Shown here: positions 35,211 through 45,600 of the stretch, piece by piece | How positions within the stretch are numbered: position 1 is the stretch's first letter | Layout of the letters: every line of letters begins with the position of its first letter | Assembly: GCA_001599755.1 (NCBI GenBank) | Contig: BCHX01000001.1 | Location: 3,720,001-3,784,000 of the forward strand | Reading direction: 5' to 3' | DNA: 64,000 bases | Origin: Gliomastix tumulicola | Taxonomy: Eukaryota > Ascomycota > Sordariomycetes > Hypocreales > Bionectriaceae | Translations under genes and position numbers: made by a program | The notes under the pieces: generated by a model | Databases searched by the model: none | What the model was told of the DNA's origin: nothing | The model's input: only the letters and a program-made list of their open reading frames with translations

Positions 35211-35609
35211 ATGGTTCACGGTGGCTTCATCACGGCCCTCTGGCTATCAGCAGCCCTGCTCGCCGCCGGCGCTAGGAGCAGCAGCGTCGTCGCTCCAGCC
35301 GTGGTCCGTCGCGACGAGCCCGTGGGAGGGTCGTGCTCCCCAGAGGGCCAGTGGAACTGCATGCCAGAGACCTGGCAGCGGTGCGCCGCCGGTCGGTGGA
35401 GCGAGGTGATGCGCCTGGCCGACGGCACGAGATGCACGCCCCAGGGACTGACCGAGGAGGTCGACATCGAGCACGACGGCAGCGTCGACGGCGGGGCGGG
35501 CGGCGGCAGCGGAGGGCAGAGCGGAGGGCGCGCGAATTGCTTCACGGCGCAGACGTGCCTGCCCTTGACGACCCTCGTCGTGTGGATGCACTGGAGGGGA
35601 CTTTTCTGA
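35211..35609 (+). CDS. Small secreted protein with a stand-alone X278-like module
   Basis: 132 aa from ATG 35211. A signal peptide (GFITALWLSAALLAAGARS) is followed by a short propeptide with a dibasic Kex2-type site (VVRR, 31-34). The mature part has four spaced cysteines (C42, C50, C58, C75) in CSPEGQWNCMPETWQRCAAG, then WSEVMRLADGTRC. From family knowledge, the 'G-x-W-N-C-x(5)-Q-R-C-A-x-G-x-W-S-x-V-x(6)-G-T-x-C' pattern is that of the X278 module appended to some fungal AA11 lytic polysaccharide monooxygenases and chitinases, where chitin binding has been reported. Here no catalytic domain is present. A Gly-rich linker leads to a short tail with C110 and C116. The last residues might be mis-spliced; no better end was found. 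Confidence 0.65.
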   Translation: MVHGGFITALWLSAALLAAGARSSSVVAPAVVRRDEPVGGSCSPEGQWNCMPETWQRCAAGRWSEVMRLADGTRCTPQGLTEEVDIEHDGSVDGGAGGGSGGQSGGRANCFTAQTCLPLTTLVVWMHWRGLF

Positions 35610-37005
35610 GCGAAGGCTCATCTCGTCCAGGGAGCATCATGGAGACGCGTTGGGAGGCATGACCCTGTCTCGGCCGACACTGGGCGTATCCCGTCCAATG
35701 GAAAAGTCGGGCCCTGGAGAGGGGATGCGTCGACATCCTTCAGGATGGTCAGCAAAGACCCAAAGCTAAAGGCGACGACGGACGGGGACCAGATGGACGA
35801 GAGGTGCAAGCTATATAAAAATAGCACCCAAAAGAGCCACTCGTGGTGGCAAAGCCGGCCTCACAGACAAACAAGGGAACTCTGGCTGGCGTTGTTTACT
35901 GAGGGAGCCTCCACTTACGTCAGAGTCGCACCAGCATCCGGGATGTGGCACAAGCAATCGAATCCGTCAAACATGGAGAAATCCGAGAGGCTGTCTCGTC
36001 TGAATCTTTGAGAGCTAGGACTGCAATTTCAAGAAATTGTGAGACTCCTCCCGTCTGCCTCGCCATTCCCGAAGCGGTGTAGCTTAGCGAGTCTCTGGAT
36101 GTCGTCTCTGATTTTGTGATTTTCAATGATGTGCATCAGGAAGCGAGAGTCGGTCGTGCTTGCCATTTTTCTTAATAATAATTGTCAGCCCGTCCCTCCT
36201 TCCTTTCTTTGCACATTCCATTCCAACCTCGTTCTGGCGCTGGAGCACGTGCAGTTCGTCCCTTTGAGCTTTCTTTCCTTTCATTTTTTTTGCCATTTCC
36301 AAGTTTTGGCCTCCATTGTTGTCGCTTTTTCGCCTTCGTGTTGACGTACTACTCCTTCTGGCACCGTGCAGCTGGTAGCGTACGGAAGTCCTACCGTATT
36401 CGCTGTGCTGTCGACCAATTGGCCGGACCATATTCAGCCCGCAGAGGTGAAACGTGACGACGGCCCTGTAGTAATTGGCTTCCCTTCCTGATTTATCGAC
36501 AATTGGGCTGTTGTCCGCTGGCCGCCGCCACTGGTCTGGTATCACAGGGCGGGTGTTACAGCAAACCACAGCGCTGCACAGGCTGCATGCGTCACAATCT
36601 TGAGACGGTGCATCCGTCCGTTCCCTATGGTACGTCGTCCAATATCTCGCCTCTATTCCCCCGACTTGAGACGAACTGAAAACACGGGCATGGGCTGCCG
36701 CCTCCCGGTCGGGACTCGCCCAGGCGAGGTGAAACTCGGCAGCTCGTCTCTTGTTGCTTGTCGCATCGGCATCCGACATTCCCCCCCCTTCCCTGTTCGC
36801 GGCACTCGTACGGGTAAAATGGACATGCAATTTTAAATTAACAGAAATGCAACAGAAGGGCGATAGAAGGCCAGCAGGATATTTTTAACACGGCTGAATC
36901 TCCACTACGACCCAACGGTGGTGGTCGGTGCCCTCCAATACCCGACCAACGTTGACCAGCTAAGGAGCAAGGACGCATCCACCAGCAGCCAGCAGGTCGC
37001 CTACG
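35610..37005. other. Intergenic region
   Basis: 1.4 kb with no credible gene. A C/T-rich stretch at about 36180-36340 and a run of C at 36780-36788 are the only notable features. The minus-strand ORF at 36123-36830 has no domain or codon-bias support. Confidence 0.4.
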
Positions 37006-37575
37006 ATGCCTGGGACGCCTGCCGTCCTGCCCAGCGTGTGGAACCACCTGCAATCGGCTGCTAGCACCGCCACCCTAACTCATCCGCCTGCCAGTCCCTT
37101 TCCGCCCCTCGACCTTCACTTCGAATACGCGGCCTACATTGAAGAGCTGCAGCAGAAGCGCGCCAGTCGCCAGCTGCTTGATCTCCAGCAACTCCAGCTC
37201 GCCAACCCGCCCAAACACGCTGCCTCGGCGCCCGCGTCTGCCCTCACCTCTCCGAACCTCAGCATCGACAGCCCAACCAGGGAAACCGCTGGTCACAGCA
37301 GGAAGCGCAGCACCCCCCTCCAACGCCTCCACACCTACCACGACGGGCTCGTGAGAAGGAGGAAGACTCGGGACCTGGAATCGTGGTGTGATCCCCTCCA
37401 GGAACCACCCACCCCTCGGTTCGAGATTTGGGCAGGCAAGGCTGTGCCCGCCGTCGTTCCGGCTTCCAGCACCAGCAGCTTCTACGGTAGCAGCAGCCCC
37501 GGGGCCAGTGCCTCATCCTCCCGGTTCGCAACAACGACGGTGCCCTCAGATCGCTCTGGATATTCGCCTCAGTAA
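37006..37575 (+). CDS. Small conserved-looking protein, 3' end uncertain
   Basis: 189 aa from ATG 37006 to a TAA at 37573-37575. The N-terminal half is helical (WNHLQSAASTATLTHPPASP, then EYAAYIEELQQKRASRQLLD). A middle block, RKRSTPLQRLHTYHDGLVRR, is followed by CDPLQEPPTPRFEIWAGKA; these look conserved. The tail is Ser-rich. The stop overlaps a GTAAGT donor (37572), so a splice to the acceptor at 37629 would replace the end with about 25 residues finishing at 37705. No good branch site is visible, so I keep the unspliced form. No family name known. Confidence 0.6.
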   Translation: MPGTPAVLPSVWNHLQSAASTATLTHPPASPFPPLDLHFEYAAYIEELQQKRASRQLLDLQQLQLANPPKHAASAPASALTSPNLSIDSPTRETAGHSRKRSTPLQRLHTYHDGLVRRRKTRDLESWCDPLQEPPTPRFEIWAGKAVPAVVPASSTSSFYGSSSPGASASSSRFATTTVPSDRSGYSPQ

Positions 37576-38313
37576 GTCGATTTCCCCCCCCAAGTGGTGC
37601 CGTTCATCCAATACGCCTTGTGGATGCAGGAGCTGCCATGGCATGCAATGCGACATGACGATTGGCTTGGCCTCATCATTACCGGGAGTTGCCTTTTCTT
37701 TCTAGACACCAAGTTTCCTAAAACGAACCACATGTACATACACGCAGAGCATTACGCCGTTGCTGGCAGTTCGTCTTCTCTGCACCGGTCCACTTTTCTT
37801 TGTCTCGTCTTTCCTGTTTCTGCCAGCTGCACGCTGCCAACTTAGTACATCTCATTCACGACATCGTCATTATTAGTCTTTGCCCACCCATCCTACTCTC
37901 CTGCAACCCTCCCACATGCATGGCGCCCGTGGCATAAGTCGCTAGCCAGTGGCATCGCTGCACATCTCGGCAAATAGATTGACAGCCTCTCTTTTTCCGT
38001 CCACGCCATTCCATGCATGCGCAAACGCACTGCAACCCGACCCAACCCACGCAACGGCCGCTGACATGTCTCTCCTTCAAGGTACAGCTCGCAACCATTA
38101 TTAGCCTGTTCGCCCGAAGCTACATGCACGCTTCCCCAATCGGAATCTGCCTTGGAACAGCGGCACAACAACCACCAAGATTCCTCCCACCCCGAGTCTA
38201 ACCCTCCTCTTGACGGCATTCGCCGCGTCAAGAGTGATTTATTAAACTGTGCTACTGCCCAGTCCTCCCATGCAGTCAGATCCCGCGTCACCTACCACGG
38301 CCTCACCCAAAGC
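37576..38313. other. Intergenic region
   Basis: No gene seen. Probable 3' UTR of the preceding gene and promoter of the coiled-coil gene on the same strand. Confidence 0.4.
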
Positions 38314-40448
38314 ATGTACGCGTATGGATATTACCAGACTGGCCCCGTGGAGCCGATTTCTCCCCCGAGCTCTCCAGACCTCGCTGAGTGAGTACTTGCG
38401 ATTCCTACATTTTTTTATTTTTATTTTTTTTTATTCTTCATGTCACCCTCTCTCGCTCCAGGCTGCAAGAGTCGCACGCTCGTTCCACATTCACAGGATG
38501 GGAAGCGACCAGCACATTGTCTCGGCTCGGCGGTGTTGAGACATCTGCAATCAGCTAAGGGTCTGGGCTGGTTGGGATTGCACGGCCCATGGTCGTGGTT
38601 CGTCGGTTGTCATCTGTCAGCCATGAACCCCATCGTAAAATTTGTCATATATGGCAGCATCATTTTCTGACATGAATACACCTTCTTTGCAGGCAACTCA
38701 ACTACGACGTCTCGCCGATCGACGCCGACGACGAGGAGTGGGAGCTTCCACAACAATACTACTTGAAGAACGAGGAGTCGTCACCTACGGCGAAGCATCA
38801 CCAGCAGACGGAACGGCATACAGAACAGCATACCGAACCACACCCTGAACCGCACCCTGAACCGTCCGTCGAACAGGACTCGACCGACAAACACGAGTCT
38901 CGATCGAGAGCCTCCTCCAGCGCCAGCGTCCAGCGGCCACGGAACAATATCCCAGCGATGCGTCGTGAGCGCCGGAAATTGCAGGACGCGGCTGCTAAGG
39001 CCAACCGCGACCAGAAACTGACCAGCACAACAAACAATACTCATCCCGATTCGCCCCCAGGTGCCCATGGCCTAGGGCCAGACATGGCCATAAGGGGAGT
39101 GACGCCTGACCCGATGCCGGTGCTGGGCTCGACCACGACCATTACGGCCGGTAACCAGCAGAATCGCCGGGCCTACAACACCTCACCCTCGTTTGGCGAG
39201 CGCATGCGCCAGTTTGGGAAAGGGAAGCCAGAGCCAATCGAAACTCGGCCAGCCTGGAATGGTGCCAGTGGTCGTCAAGCGGTCATCGAGCCCCTACGCG
39301 ACGATTTGACTGCTGCGCCCCTCAAGATCAACACCAAACGACCACACGGCCGCGGCCAGGCTGCAAACAAGCCCGTGGCTGAAACATCCCACACCAGCTC
39401 GGCCGCGGCCGCGGTTCGAAAGTTCATGCCAAGCAAGTCTAGCCAGACAACCAACGGCAGGGAATTTACGTCAGTTCAACCCGCGGCTGCAACCTTTGGT
39501 GCCTCAAGCTCGATACCCCTGGCTTCTGGTGCACCAACACGAAACGCCGCCCCACCACATGAAACACCACGAGATGGCCCGGCCTCCAGTGGCGCCCCGC
39601 GCGCCGATTATTTCAATCAAGAGAAGGCCATCAAGAGGAAGCCTCCTCCGTCTACACTCTACGCCCCGGTACCAACTCACGCCGCGCAGCCCTCCGTCTC
39701 GAGTTCCGTGTATTCGACGCACGCAGAGCCACGAAGCCGCACCGAGTCTCCCCAGCTGGGCGTGATTCCCTCAGACCAGTCTGAGCTAACTGGTCCTTGG
39801 GCTGAGCCGCCGGCGCCCCCAGCCCCTGCCTTCTCATCGGAGAGCACCACGCCTTCGACCTCATCGCCTGCCTCCCCCCGACCGATTCCTGAAACCGAAC
39901 AGGCGCCACTGGGCGGCAATCTTCTTCCCTCCGTCATGGAACGTAGGAGACCTCTTCGCGGGAAGGACAGCCCCCCAGAAATCTCTGGAGAAGACCCGAT
40001 CGTCATATCGCTGAGGACGGCAAGCTACGCCCATCCCAAGATGGAGGCCGAGATGGGTGCGCAGCTTCAAAAGGGCAGCCGTCCATCGTCCATCATCACG
40101 AGCAAGGATCTCCCTCTCGCACCTCCGGAAATGATAGAATCAGACGACCGCGTAGCTGTGCTCAATGCTAAGCTCCTGGGCCTCGCACACCGTCGCAACA
40201 ATATCAACCGCAGCATCCAGCAGATGACGGAGCTCATGCCCAAGGACACGCTCATGACGAGTGCAGAGGTCCAGCGCAAGCGGGAGAACGAGAAGCGAAA
40301 GGTGGAGGTGCTCAGGGAGGAGTTGGCCGACATCCAGCAGCAGGAGTTCGACCTGGGGCTCAAGCTTCACAGGGCCAACAAAAGACGGGAGCGAGAATCC
40401 GAGTTTGAGGAAGGAGGTAGTCTCTGGATCAGGAGAATCACTGGCTGA
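38314..40448 (+). CDS. Disordered protein with C-terminal coiled coil
   Basis: Two exons, join(38314..38387, 38693..40448), 609 aa. The 305-nt intron is long for this genome but has GTGAGT, a CTGAC branch and TTTGCAG, and holds a T-rich run. Splicing joins SPPSSPDLAE to QLNYDVSPIDADDEEWELPQ in frame. The middle 400 residues are disordered and Pro/Ser/Thr-rich with short basic blocks (AMRRERRKLQDAAAKANRD; SFGERMRQFGKGK). The C-terminal 110 residues (LNAKLLGLAHRRNNINRSIQ to ELADIQQQEFDLGLKLHRAN) form a strongly predicted coiled coil. The exact start is uncertain because the frame is open upstream. Similar proteins exist in other filamentous ascomycetes without known function. Confidence 0.75.
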
Positions 40449-40953
40449 AGTCTTCTGGCCGGTGTGTGAGAGAGGGGTTCATGTCAAGAGTTGGAGTCAC
40501 ACCACCTACGAATGGAAGATGACGACAGGGAGAGGAGTTTTTGTTTTACGGGCCCTTTCCCTGCAAGCATCTGTGTGATGCCAGTGTACGACGAAGAGGG
40601 GGGGGGGGGTTAGGGAAGGCATCTCGACAGGAGGAAAAGAGGCAGCGAGGAGGCGAGGCAGTGAGGCAACATCCGCCTTCTCTTTTTACTTTCTTTGGTG
40701 TCATTTAGCGTTGTTTCAAGTTCCGGCGTCGCGAAGTGTTTCAGATATGTTGACGAAGAGACGATCAAAAGACAGTACATATTGAAAGAATTGTATCTGG
40801 GAGTTCCTTATCCAGAAAGTTTTGATACCCAAAAAATCACATGCTCCTCTCTAAACTCATATCTCGTGCTCCCTTATACTCACCGCTAGCTTTGCAGGTT
40901 TCCATCACCGCGTCACACGAAAAGAGGCCGGGGGGGAGAGGGGAGGGAGAGAA
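40449..40953. other. Convergent intergenic region
   Basis: No gene seen; facing 3' UTRs with a run of ten G at about 40600-40609. Confidence 0.4.
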
Positions 40954-41700
40954 TCATACTCGGGGCTCGTCGTCGGCGGTCGACGTCGGCGGAGGGTATA
41001 GATGATACGGCACCGGGGCAGGACACCGGCCGGCCCAGCACCGGCCGCAGTAGTCGCCCTGGTCGAGCGTGAGGATCGTCTGGCAGCGGCAGCGCTCGTC
41101 CAGCGTGTGCTTGCAGTAGACGTGGCCGCCGCTGCGCTCCTCCTTGCGGATGACGGGCTGCGGGGTGTTCCGGGAGGCGGAGCCCGGTCGTCGGACGACG
41201 CCGAAGCTGCTGCTGGCCGTGGCGGGGCGGCTGGGCGTCGATCTTGGGATCTCGCCTCGTTGGGACCTGGAGGAACGGAATATGCCTGTCAGGGAGAAGG
41301 ATCTACGGATGCCCGAGAAGGTGGTAGATGATGATGATGCTGAGGAGGAGGAGGAGGAGGAGGAGGTGGTGGTGGTGGTGGTGGTAATAGCCGAGGCGGC
41401 GGAAGAGGACGGCCGACTGGCGGGGGGAGCAGACTCGTGGATCTTGACCAGTGACGCAAAGGCCGGGCTCGGCATCGACTGGAAGTCGAAGACGTCGCCC
41501 GGGTCCTCGTCGATCTCAGGCAGGCGCGGGAAGATGTCGAGGCCTGTGGCCGGGTCCCGGGACGGCTGGACGAGGACCCCCGGCACGATGGATGCCAGCC
41601 TCAAGGGCGGCGCCCGCTTCTTGGTCTTGGGCTTGGGCTTAGGCTTGGGCTTGAGCTCTGTTGGTTTATCATCGTCCTGGGTTGTCTTTTCTGAGGGCAT
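40954..41700 (-). CDS. Ser/Thr-rich protein with a Cys-rich C-terminal module
   Basis: 248 aa from ATG 41700 (MPSEKTTQDDDK); an upstream in-frame extension is possible. A Lys/Pro repeat (KPKPKPKPKTKKR) is followed by an ordered-looking stretch (RLASIVPGVLVQPSRD). A Thr run and a Ser run follow, encoded by trinucleotide repeats near 41330-41390. The C-terminus has six cysteines in C-x7-C-x-C-x11-C-x2-C-x4-C (CKHTLDERCRC, then CGRCWAGRC), which looks like a small metal-binding knuckle. No family recognised; no signal peptide. It converges with the coiled-coil gene. Confidence 0.65.
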   Translation of the reverse strand: MPSEKTTQDDDKPTELKPKPKPKPKTKKRAPPLRLASIVPGVLVQPSRDPATGLDIFPRLPEIDEDPGDVFDFQSMPSPAFASLVKIHESAPPASRPSSSAASAITTTTTTTSSSSSSSSASSSSTTFSGIRRSFSLTGIFRSSRSQRGEIPRSTPSRPATASSSFGVVRRPGSASRNTPQPVIRKEERSGGHVYCKHTLDERCRCQTILTLDQGDYCGRCWAGRCPAPVPYHLYPPPTSTADDEPRV

Positions 41701-42342
41701 GATTCTGTCACTTTCAATCGCGAGTGTCTTTGTATTGGAAGCGACAATCAAGTTCAACAGATTTATCAAAGCAGATGGCTTTCCGTCAGTGCTACCCTTC
41801 TCCTACGTGATGAGTGACGGACCACGCGTCTCTCCGTCTGATCCGTTGAGCAGCCTGGCTTCCTCCCTGAGCTGTGAATGTATGAGTCTTCCAAAATCTG
41901 ATCAGAAGATCAGAGGAGGGGTGTATATGTTGAATCCTGCTCGAGGCAAGTAACACGGCCGGCCCAAAGAAGCAGTCTCGCGGATCTCGGAGGCAGAATC
42001 ATCACCTAAGGGGGGTTGGGGCTCAATCTTTAAACAGCCCATATGAAGCATCGTTCGTGAGTACGGACTGTGAACATGGTGGAGCGGTGGCTGTGAGTGT
42101 TGTCTCCTGATCTGTTCGAGACGGTTGGCTCTGGGATTCTACGTGACACATGCAGTATGAGAACAGAACAGAACAGAGCACCATCAGATCTCACTAATTA
42201 ATGACAGCTAGAGGAACACTAGAGTGCCCGCCCCCCCTTTGTTCGTATTATAAATATTGCGAACAGAACAGTTTTGACGCCAGGAACGAACGTCAAGTAA
42301 CCTCAAGGCTTCTTTCTCCACCTGATATCCAATGACAAAACA
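41701..42342. other. Intergenic region
   Basis: No gene seen; promoter of the Cys-tailed gene and 3' side of the hydrolase gene. It contains a short GAACA repeat near 42160-42175. Confidence 0.4.
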
Positions 42343-43395
42343 TCAACTCGCCTGGAGCTGCTCCAAGAGAGCTGCATGAAACTCCTCCGGATGGGAGATG
42401 TGCGGCGAGTGCCCATACTCCGGGAAGACCACCAACTGCCCGTCCCTCAGCCGGCCGAGAACCTCGGGCCCCAACTCGTCATACCGGCCCAGTCTCCCCG
42501 CCACATCCGGAGGCGCCCAGGCGCTCCCAATCGCCGTCCTGTCCTTGCCCCCGATCATGAGCACGGTCCGCGGCTCCAGGGCGGCAAAGTGAGGAGCGAC
42601 GGGCTGCGTGAGCACCATGTCGACCACGCGGGCCTGGGCCCCGACGAAGGCCTGCCGCCGCGAGCCGTGGTAGATGCTGACCGACATGTTCACCCAGCGG
42701 TCGTACTCGTCCTTCCACTCGCCCAGGTAGTATATCTGCTGCTGGTACCTCCGGATGGTGGTGTAGTTGGACGCCGCCTCCGTGGCCACCGTCTGCTCGA
42801 TGCCGATGTAGGGCACGCCCTGGGCGATGTAGTCCTCCAGTCCAATGGCGTTGATCAGCACGAGCCGGTCGACAGAGCCGGGGTACTGCAGCGCGAAGCG
42901 AGTCCCGACCATGCCGCCCATGGAATGCCCAATCACCGTGACGTTCCCAACGCCCAGCGCATCCAGCAGTCCTCTCGTATTCCACGCCAGCTGGTGGAAG
43001 CTGTACTGGTACTCGTCCGCTTTCGAGCTCTTGCAGAACCCAATCTGATCCGGCACGACGACACGGAATCCCGCCGCAGCCAGGACGGGAATCGTCCCCT
43101 CCCACGTCGCAGCGCAGAAGTTCTTCCCGTGCAGGAGCACAGCCGTCCTACCCGTGTCCGTGTTTGGATCAGGGTGCACGTCCAGGAAGGCCATCTCGAG
43201 ATCGCGCTGCTGCTGGCTGGCGAAGCGGAAGAGCTTGACGGGGTAGGGATATGTAAAGTTGGAGCCGTTGAGGTCCTCCGGGAAGGGACCGTCGTCAATG
43301 GTGCCCGTCGCCTGGGAGGAGGTGAGTCCAGCTTGGACAAAGAAGAATGTGAGGGCTGCCATGAGGGCACCCGGGGCTGAGCGGGAGAGTCTCAT
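42343..43395 (-). CDS. Secreted alpha/beta hydrolase
   Basis: A single exon of 350 aa, start ATG 43395. It opens with an N-terminal signal peptide (about 1-28). The alpha/beta hydrolase hallmarks are all present: oxyanion-hole HGKNF (89-93), the nucleophile elbow GHSMGG with Ser158, the acid at GGKDR (Asp285) and the catalytic His at YGHSPH (His329). The order and length fit a complete lipase/esterase or haloperoxidase-like enzyme with a short lid (about 190-260). Three Asn-x-Ser/Thr sequons support passage through the secretory pathway. It probably hydrolyses an ester outside the cell; the substrate cannot be told from sequence. No introns. Confidence 0.85.
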   Translation of the reverse strand: MRLSRSAPGALMAALTFFFVQAGLTSSQATGTIDDGPFPEDLNGSNFTYPYPVKLFRFASQQQRDLEMAFLDVHPDPNTDTGRTAVLLHGKNFCAATWEGTIPVLAAAGFRVVVPDQIGFCKSSKADEYQYSFHQLAWNTRGLLDALGVGNVTVIGHSMGGMVGTRFALQYPGSVDRLVLINAIGLEDYIAQGVPYIGIEQTVATEAASNYTTIRRYQQQIYYLGEWKDEYDRWVNMSVSIYHGSRRQAFVGAQARVVDMVLTQPVAPHFAALEPRTVLMIGGKDRTAIGSAWAPPDVAGRLGRYDELGPEVLGRLRDGQLVVFPEYGHSPHISHPEEFHAALLEQLQAS

Positions 43396-43846
43396 GTTTT
43401 CTCCGAATGCTGCCTCTTCGTTGCTGTTATTTCTTCTCGTGATTCGACAACGACATTAATTGGGTTGGATGAGATTCATTCAGGAGAGCGGACTGAGGGT
43501 GATGAAGAGACTTCTCACATCCACCAATCGGCAATTCGCCATGTTGCATCCCGAGGTGGTATCCCGAGGTGGTGTCCTCCCTGTCACTTGCAGAGACAAG
43601 ACTGTGTGTTAGTCCTGGATAAGATCGTCATAAGCAGCCGATCACCGCCGGCATTTCCTGACTTGGACATTCAACGGCCTCGGCAAATACACACTGACAC
43701 GAATATTCTGAATTGTATACCTTGGTAGTATAGTATGCCAGTCAAAACAACAAACGAAACAAGTCGGCAGACAAGGAGCGAGCCTACTGTTCCTCTAACA
43801 GCCAACCCAACAATTCACCCGACCTTGACTGTGTCTCTGAGAACGC
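43396..43846. other. Intergenic region with 13-bp tandem duplication
   Basis: Hydrolase promoter and MFS 3' UTR. It contains two perfect copies of ATCCCGAGGTGGT at 43548-43560 and 43561-43573. Confidence 0.6.
43548..43573. repeat. 13-bp perfect tandem duplication
   Basis: ATCCCGAGGTGGT occurs twice in direct succession about 150 bp upstream of the hydrolase ATG. Confidence 0.9.
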
Positions 43847-45600
43847 TTACAAGATATACCTGTAATAAGTCTGTGCGCCATTCTCCGGCGGGTTTTCTGC
43901 GGCCTCCTCCAGTTTGGCCATCTTCTTGTTCGCCCTCTGATACGACCTATAGAGAATCACGACGATAAACAGCCCAGCCCCAGCGAGACCGAACGACGTC
44001 CAGATTCCTGTGGGATACTCCGGTGTCTCGCTCTCCTTGTAGATGAAAGGCCCTGCCAGGCCACCGAAACCACCGATGGCCATGACAAAGGCCAGTCCAA
44101 TCGCCCGTCTGCTCGGCGTGCGCGTGTTGTTGGAGACCCAGCTGCCCACTGTCGGCACCATCGGGAACACGCCACTCGTGACCAGGGACATGCCTGTGGT
44201 GATGTTGCCGAGTCTGCTGCTTCTGGTGCCGCCGCTCGCTGTGAGCGAGATGAGGGTGAGGCCGAGCAAGATGGCTGCGAGGCCGGTGAGGGCGAAGACA
44301 GACCGGGCGTGGAAAACATCCGACGCCCAGGACGAGATCAGCGACATGATGAAGCCACAGACGTAGGGGATGGAGCTGAACAGTTGGGACCGCGTCCTAC
44401 TGTATCCCAAGCCACGGATCATACTTGGTATGACAAACTCAAGGCCAAAACCAATTGCGCCGATGCAAAGGAAGAACAACCCGAAGGCCCAGGACCGCCA
44501 ATCCTTGAGGATGACCTTGATGTCGTCCCAATACGGCACGTCCTGGGTGGCGGCCTCACCGCCATCCTGAACAGCTCTCTGGAGCGTCAGGAACCGTCGC
44601 TCGTCGTCGTCAAGCCAGCCTGTCGAACGTTCCGGCGAATCAATGAGCAAGAAGAAGCTAGCGATACCAAGGAGAATCGTCACGCAGCCCTCGATGAGGA
44701 AGATCCACTGCCACGAGGCCAGCCCGCCTAGGCCTCCAAGCTGGCCGATGACAGCCGCAAGGAGGCCAGAGAAGGCGCCTGAAGCCGCCGAGAAGGCCAT
44801 GAGGAGTGACAGGCGAAGTGCCAGAGCGTCGGGAGGGTACCACTGACTGCCGAGATACATTGCCGCGGGGAAGAAGCCTGATCTGTTTTGTCCTGGCGTT
44901 ACAAACACGTCCAAACATCTGTGTGACAAAGGGCGCCGACAAACTTACTCCGCTGCACCAAGGAAGACACGAAGAAAGAAAAGCCCTGCAAAATCCTTGG
45001 CCGCCGCGTGACACGTCATAATGCAGCCCCAGGCGACGACAATACAGGCGACATATCTGGATGGCCTCTGGAGGCTCTTGAGGTAAATGTTGCTAGGGAT
45101 CTCTAAGATATGTGTCAGCGATGAACAACCATGAAAGCGAGGCAAGCAAGGGCCCAACCTAGGAAGCAATAAGGGACGAAGAAGATGGCGAGGACAACGT
45201 TGTACTCTATGTCCGTGAGATTCGTATCCTCCTTCAGTCCCTCAATCTTCGCGTTGGCGATGTTGGCTCTGTCAAGGGTTGCCACGAGGTAGAGAATGCT
45301 TAGGAGCGGCAGCAGACGCACGTCGATCTTCAGGCGGAGTTTCTCCGAGCGTTTCTTCGTGAACCCTTTGTAGAACACCTCCTCGTCCACGGTCAGGTCC
45401 ATGACTGGGACCTTGCCCACCATGAAGATGCGACGAGGCCCTGCAGGCCTCTCAGGGGCATTTGCGTCTGGCTGAGCTTCGGCTTCCTGCTGATGTCCTT
45501 GGTCTGGCTGAGGACCTGCTTCCTGCTGGAGTCCTGGGTCTGGCTGGGGAGCTGGATATCGGGCCCTCGGCTCGAGCGGCTGCATCTCATGATCAGACAT
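43847..45600 (-). CDS. MFS transporter, anion:cation symporter (allantoate permease type)
   Basis: Three exons, complement(43847..44882, 44949..45102, 45159..45600), 543 aa. Intron 1 (45103-45158) has an atypical GTTGGG donor with a GCTGAC branch and CTTAG acceptor; splicing gives IFFVPYCFLEIPSN, the family's conserved segment. Intron 2 (44883-44948) has GTAAGT and AACAG and gives FLGAAESGFFPAAMYL. Start ATG 45600. The hydrophilic N-terminus contains an imperfect repeat (PQPDPGLQQEAG, PQPDQGHQQEAE). The family signature NIANAKIEGLKEDTNLTDIE follows the first span, and the remaining helices fit a 12-TM transporter. Dal5-type members import carboxylates, ureides or vitamins; the actual substrate is unknown. 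Confidence 0.88.

Noticed and set aside
36123..36830. 235-codon minus-strand ORF.
   Set aside because: No recognisable domain, erratic composition, upstream of a real gene on the other strand.
42376..43380. 334-codon plus-strand ORF opposite the secreted hydrolase.
   Set aside because: Antisense shadow of a gene with complete catalytic motifs; its own translation has no domain.
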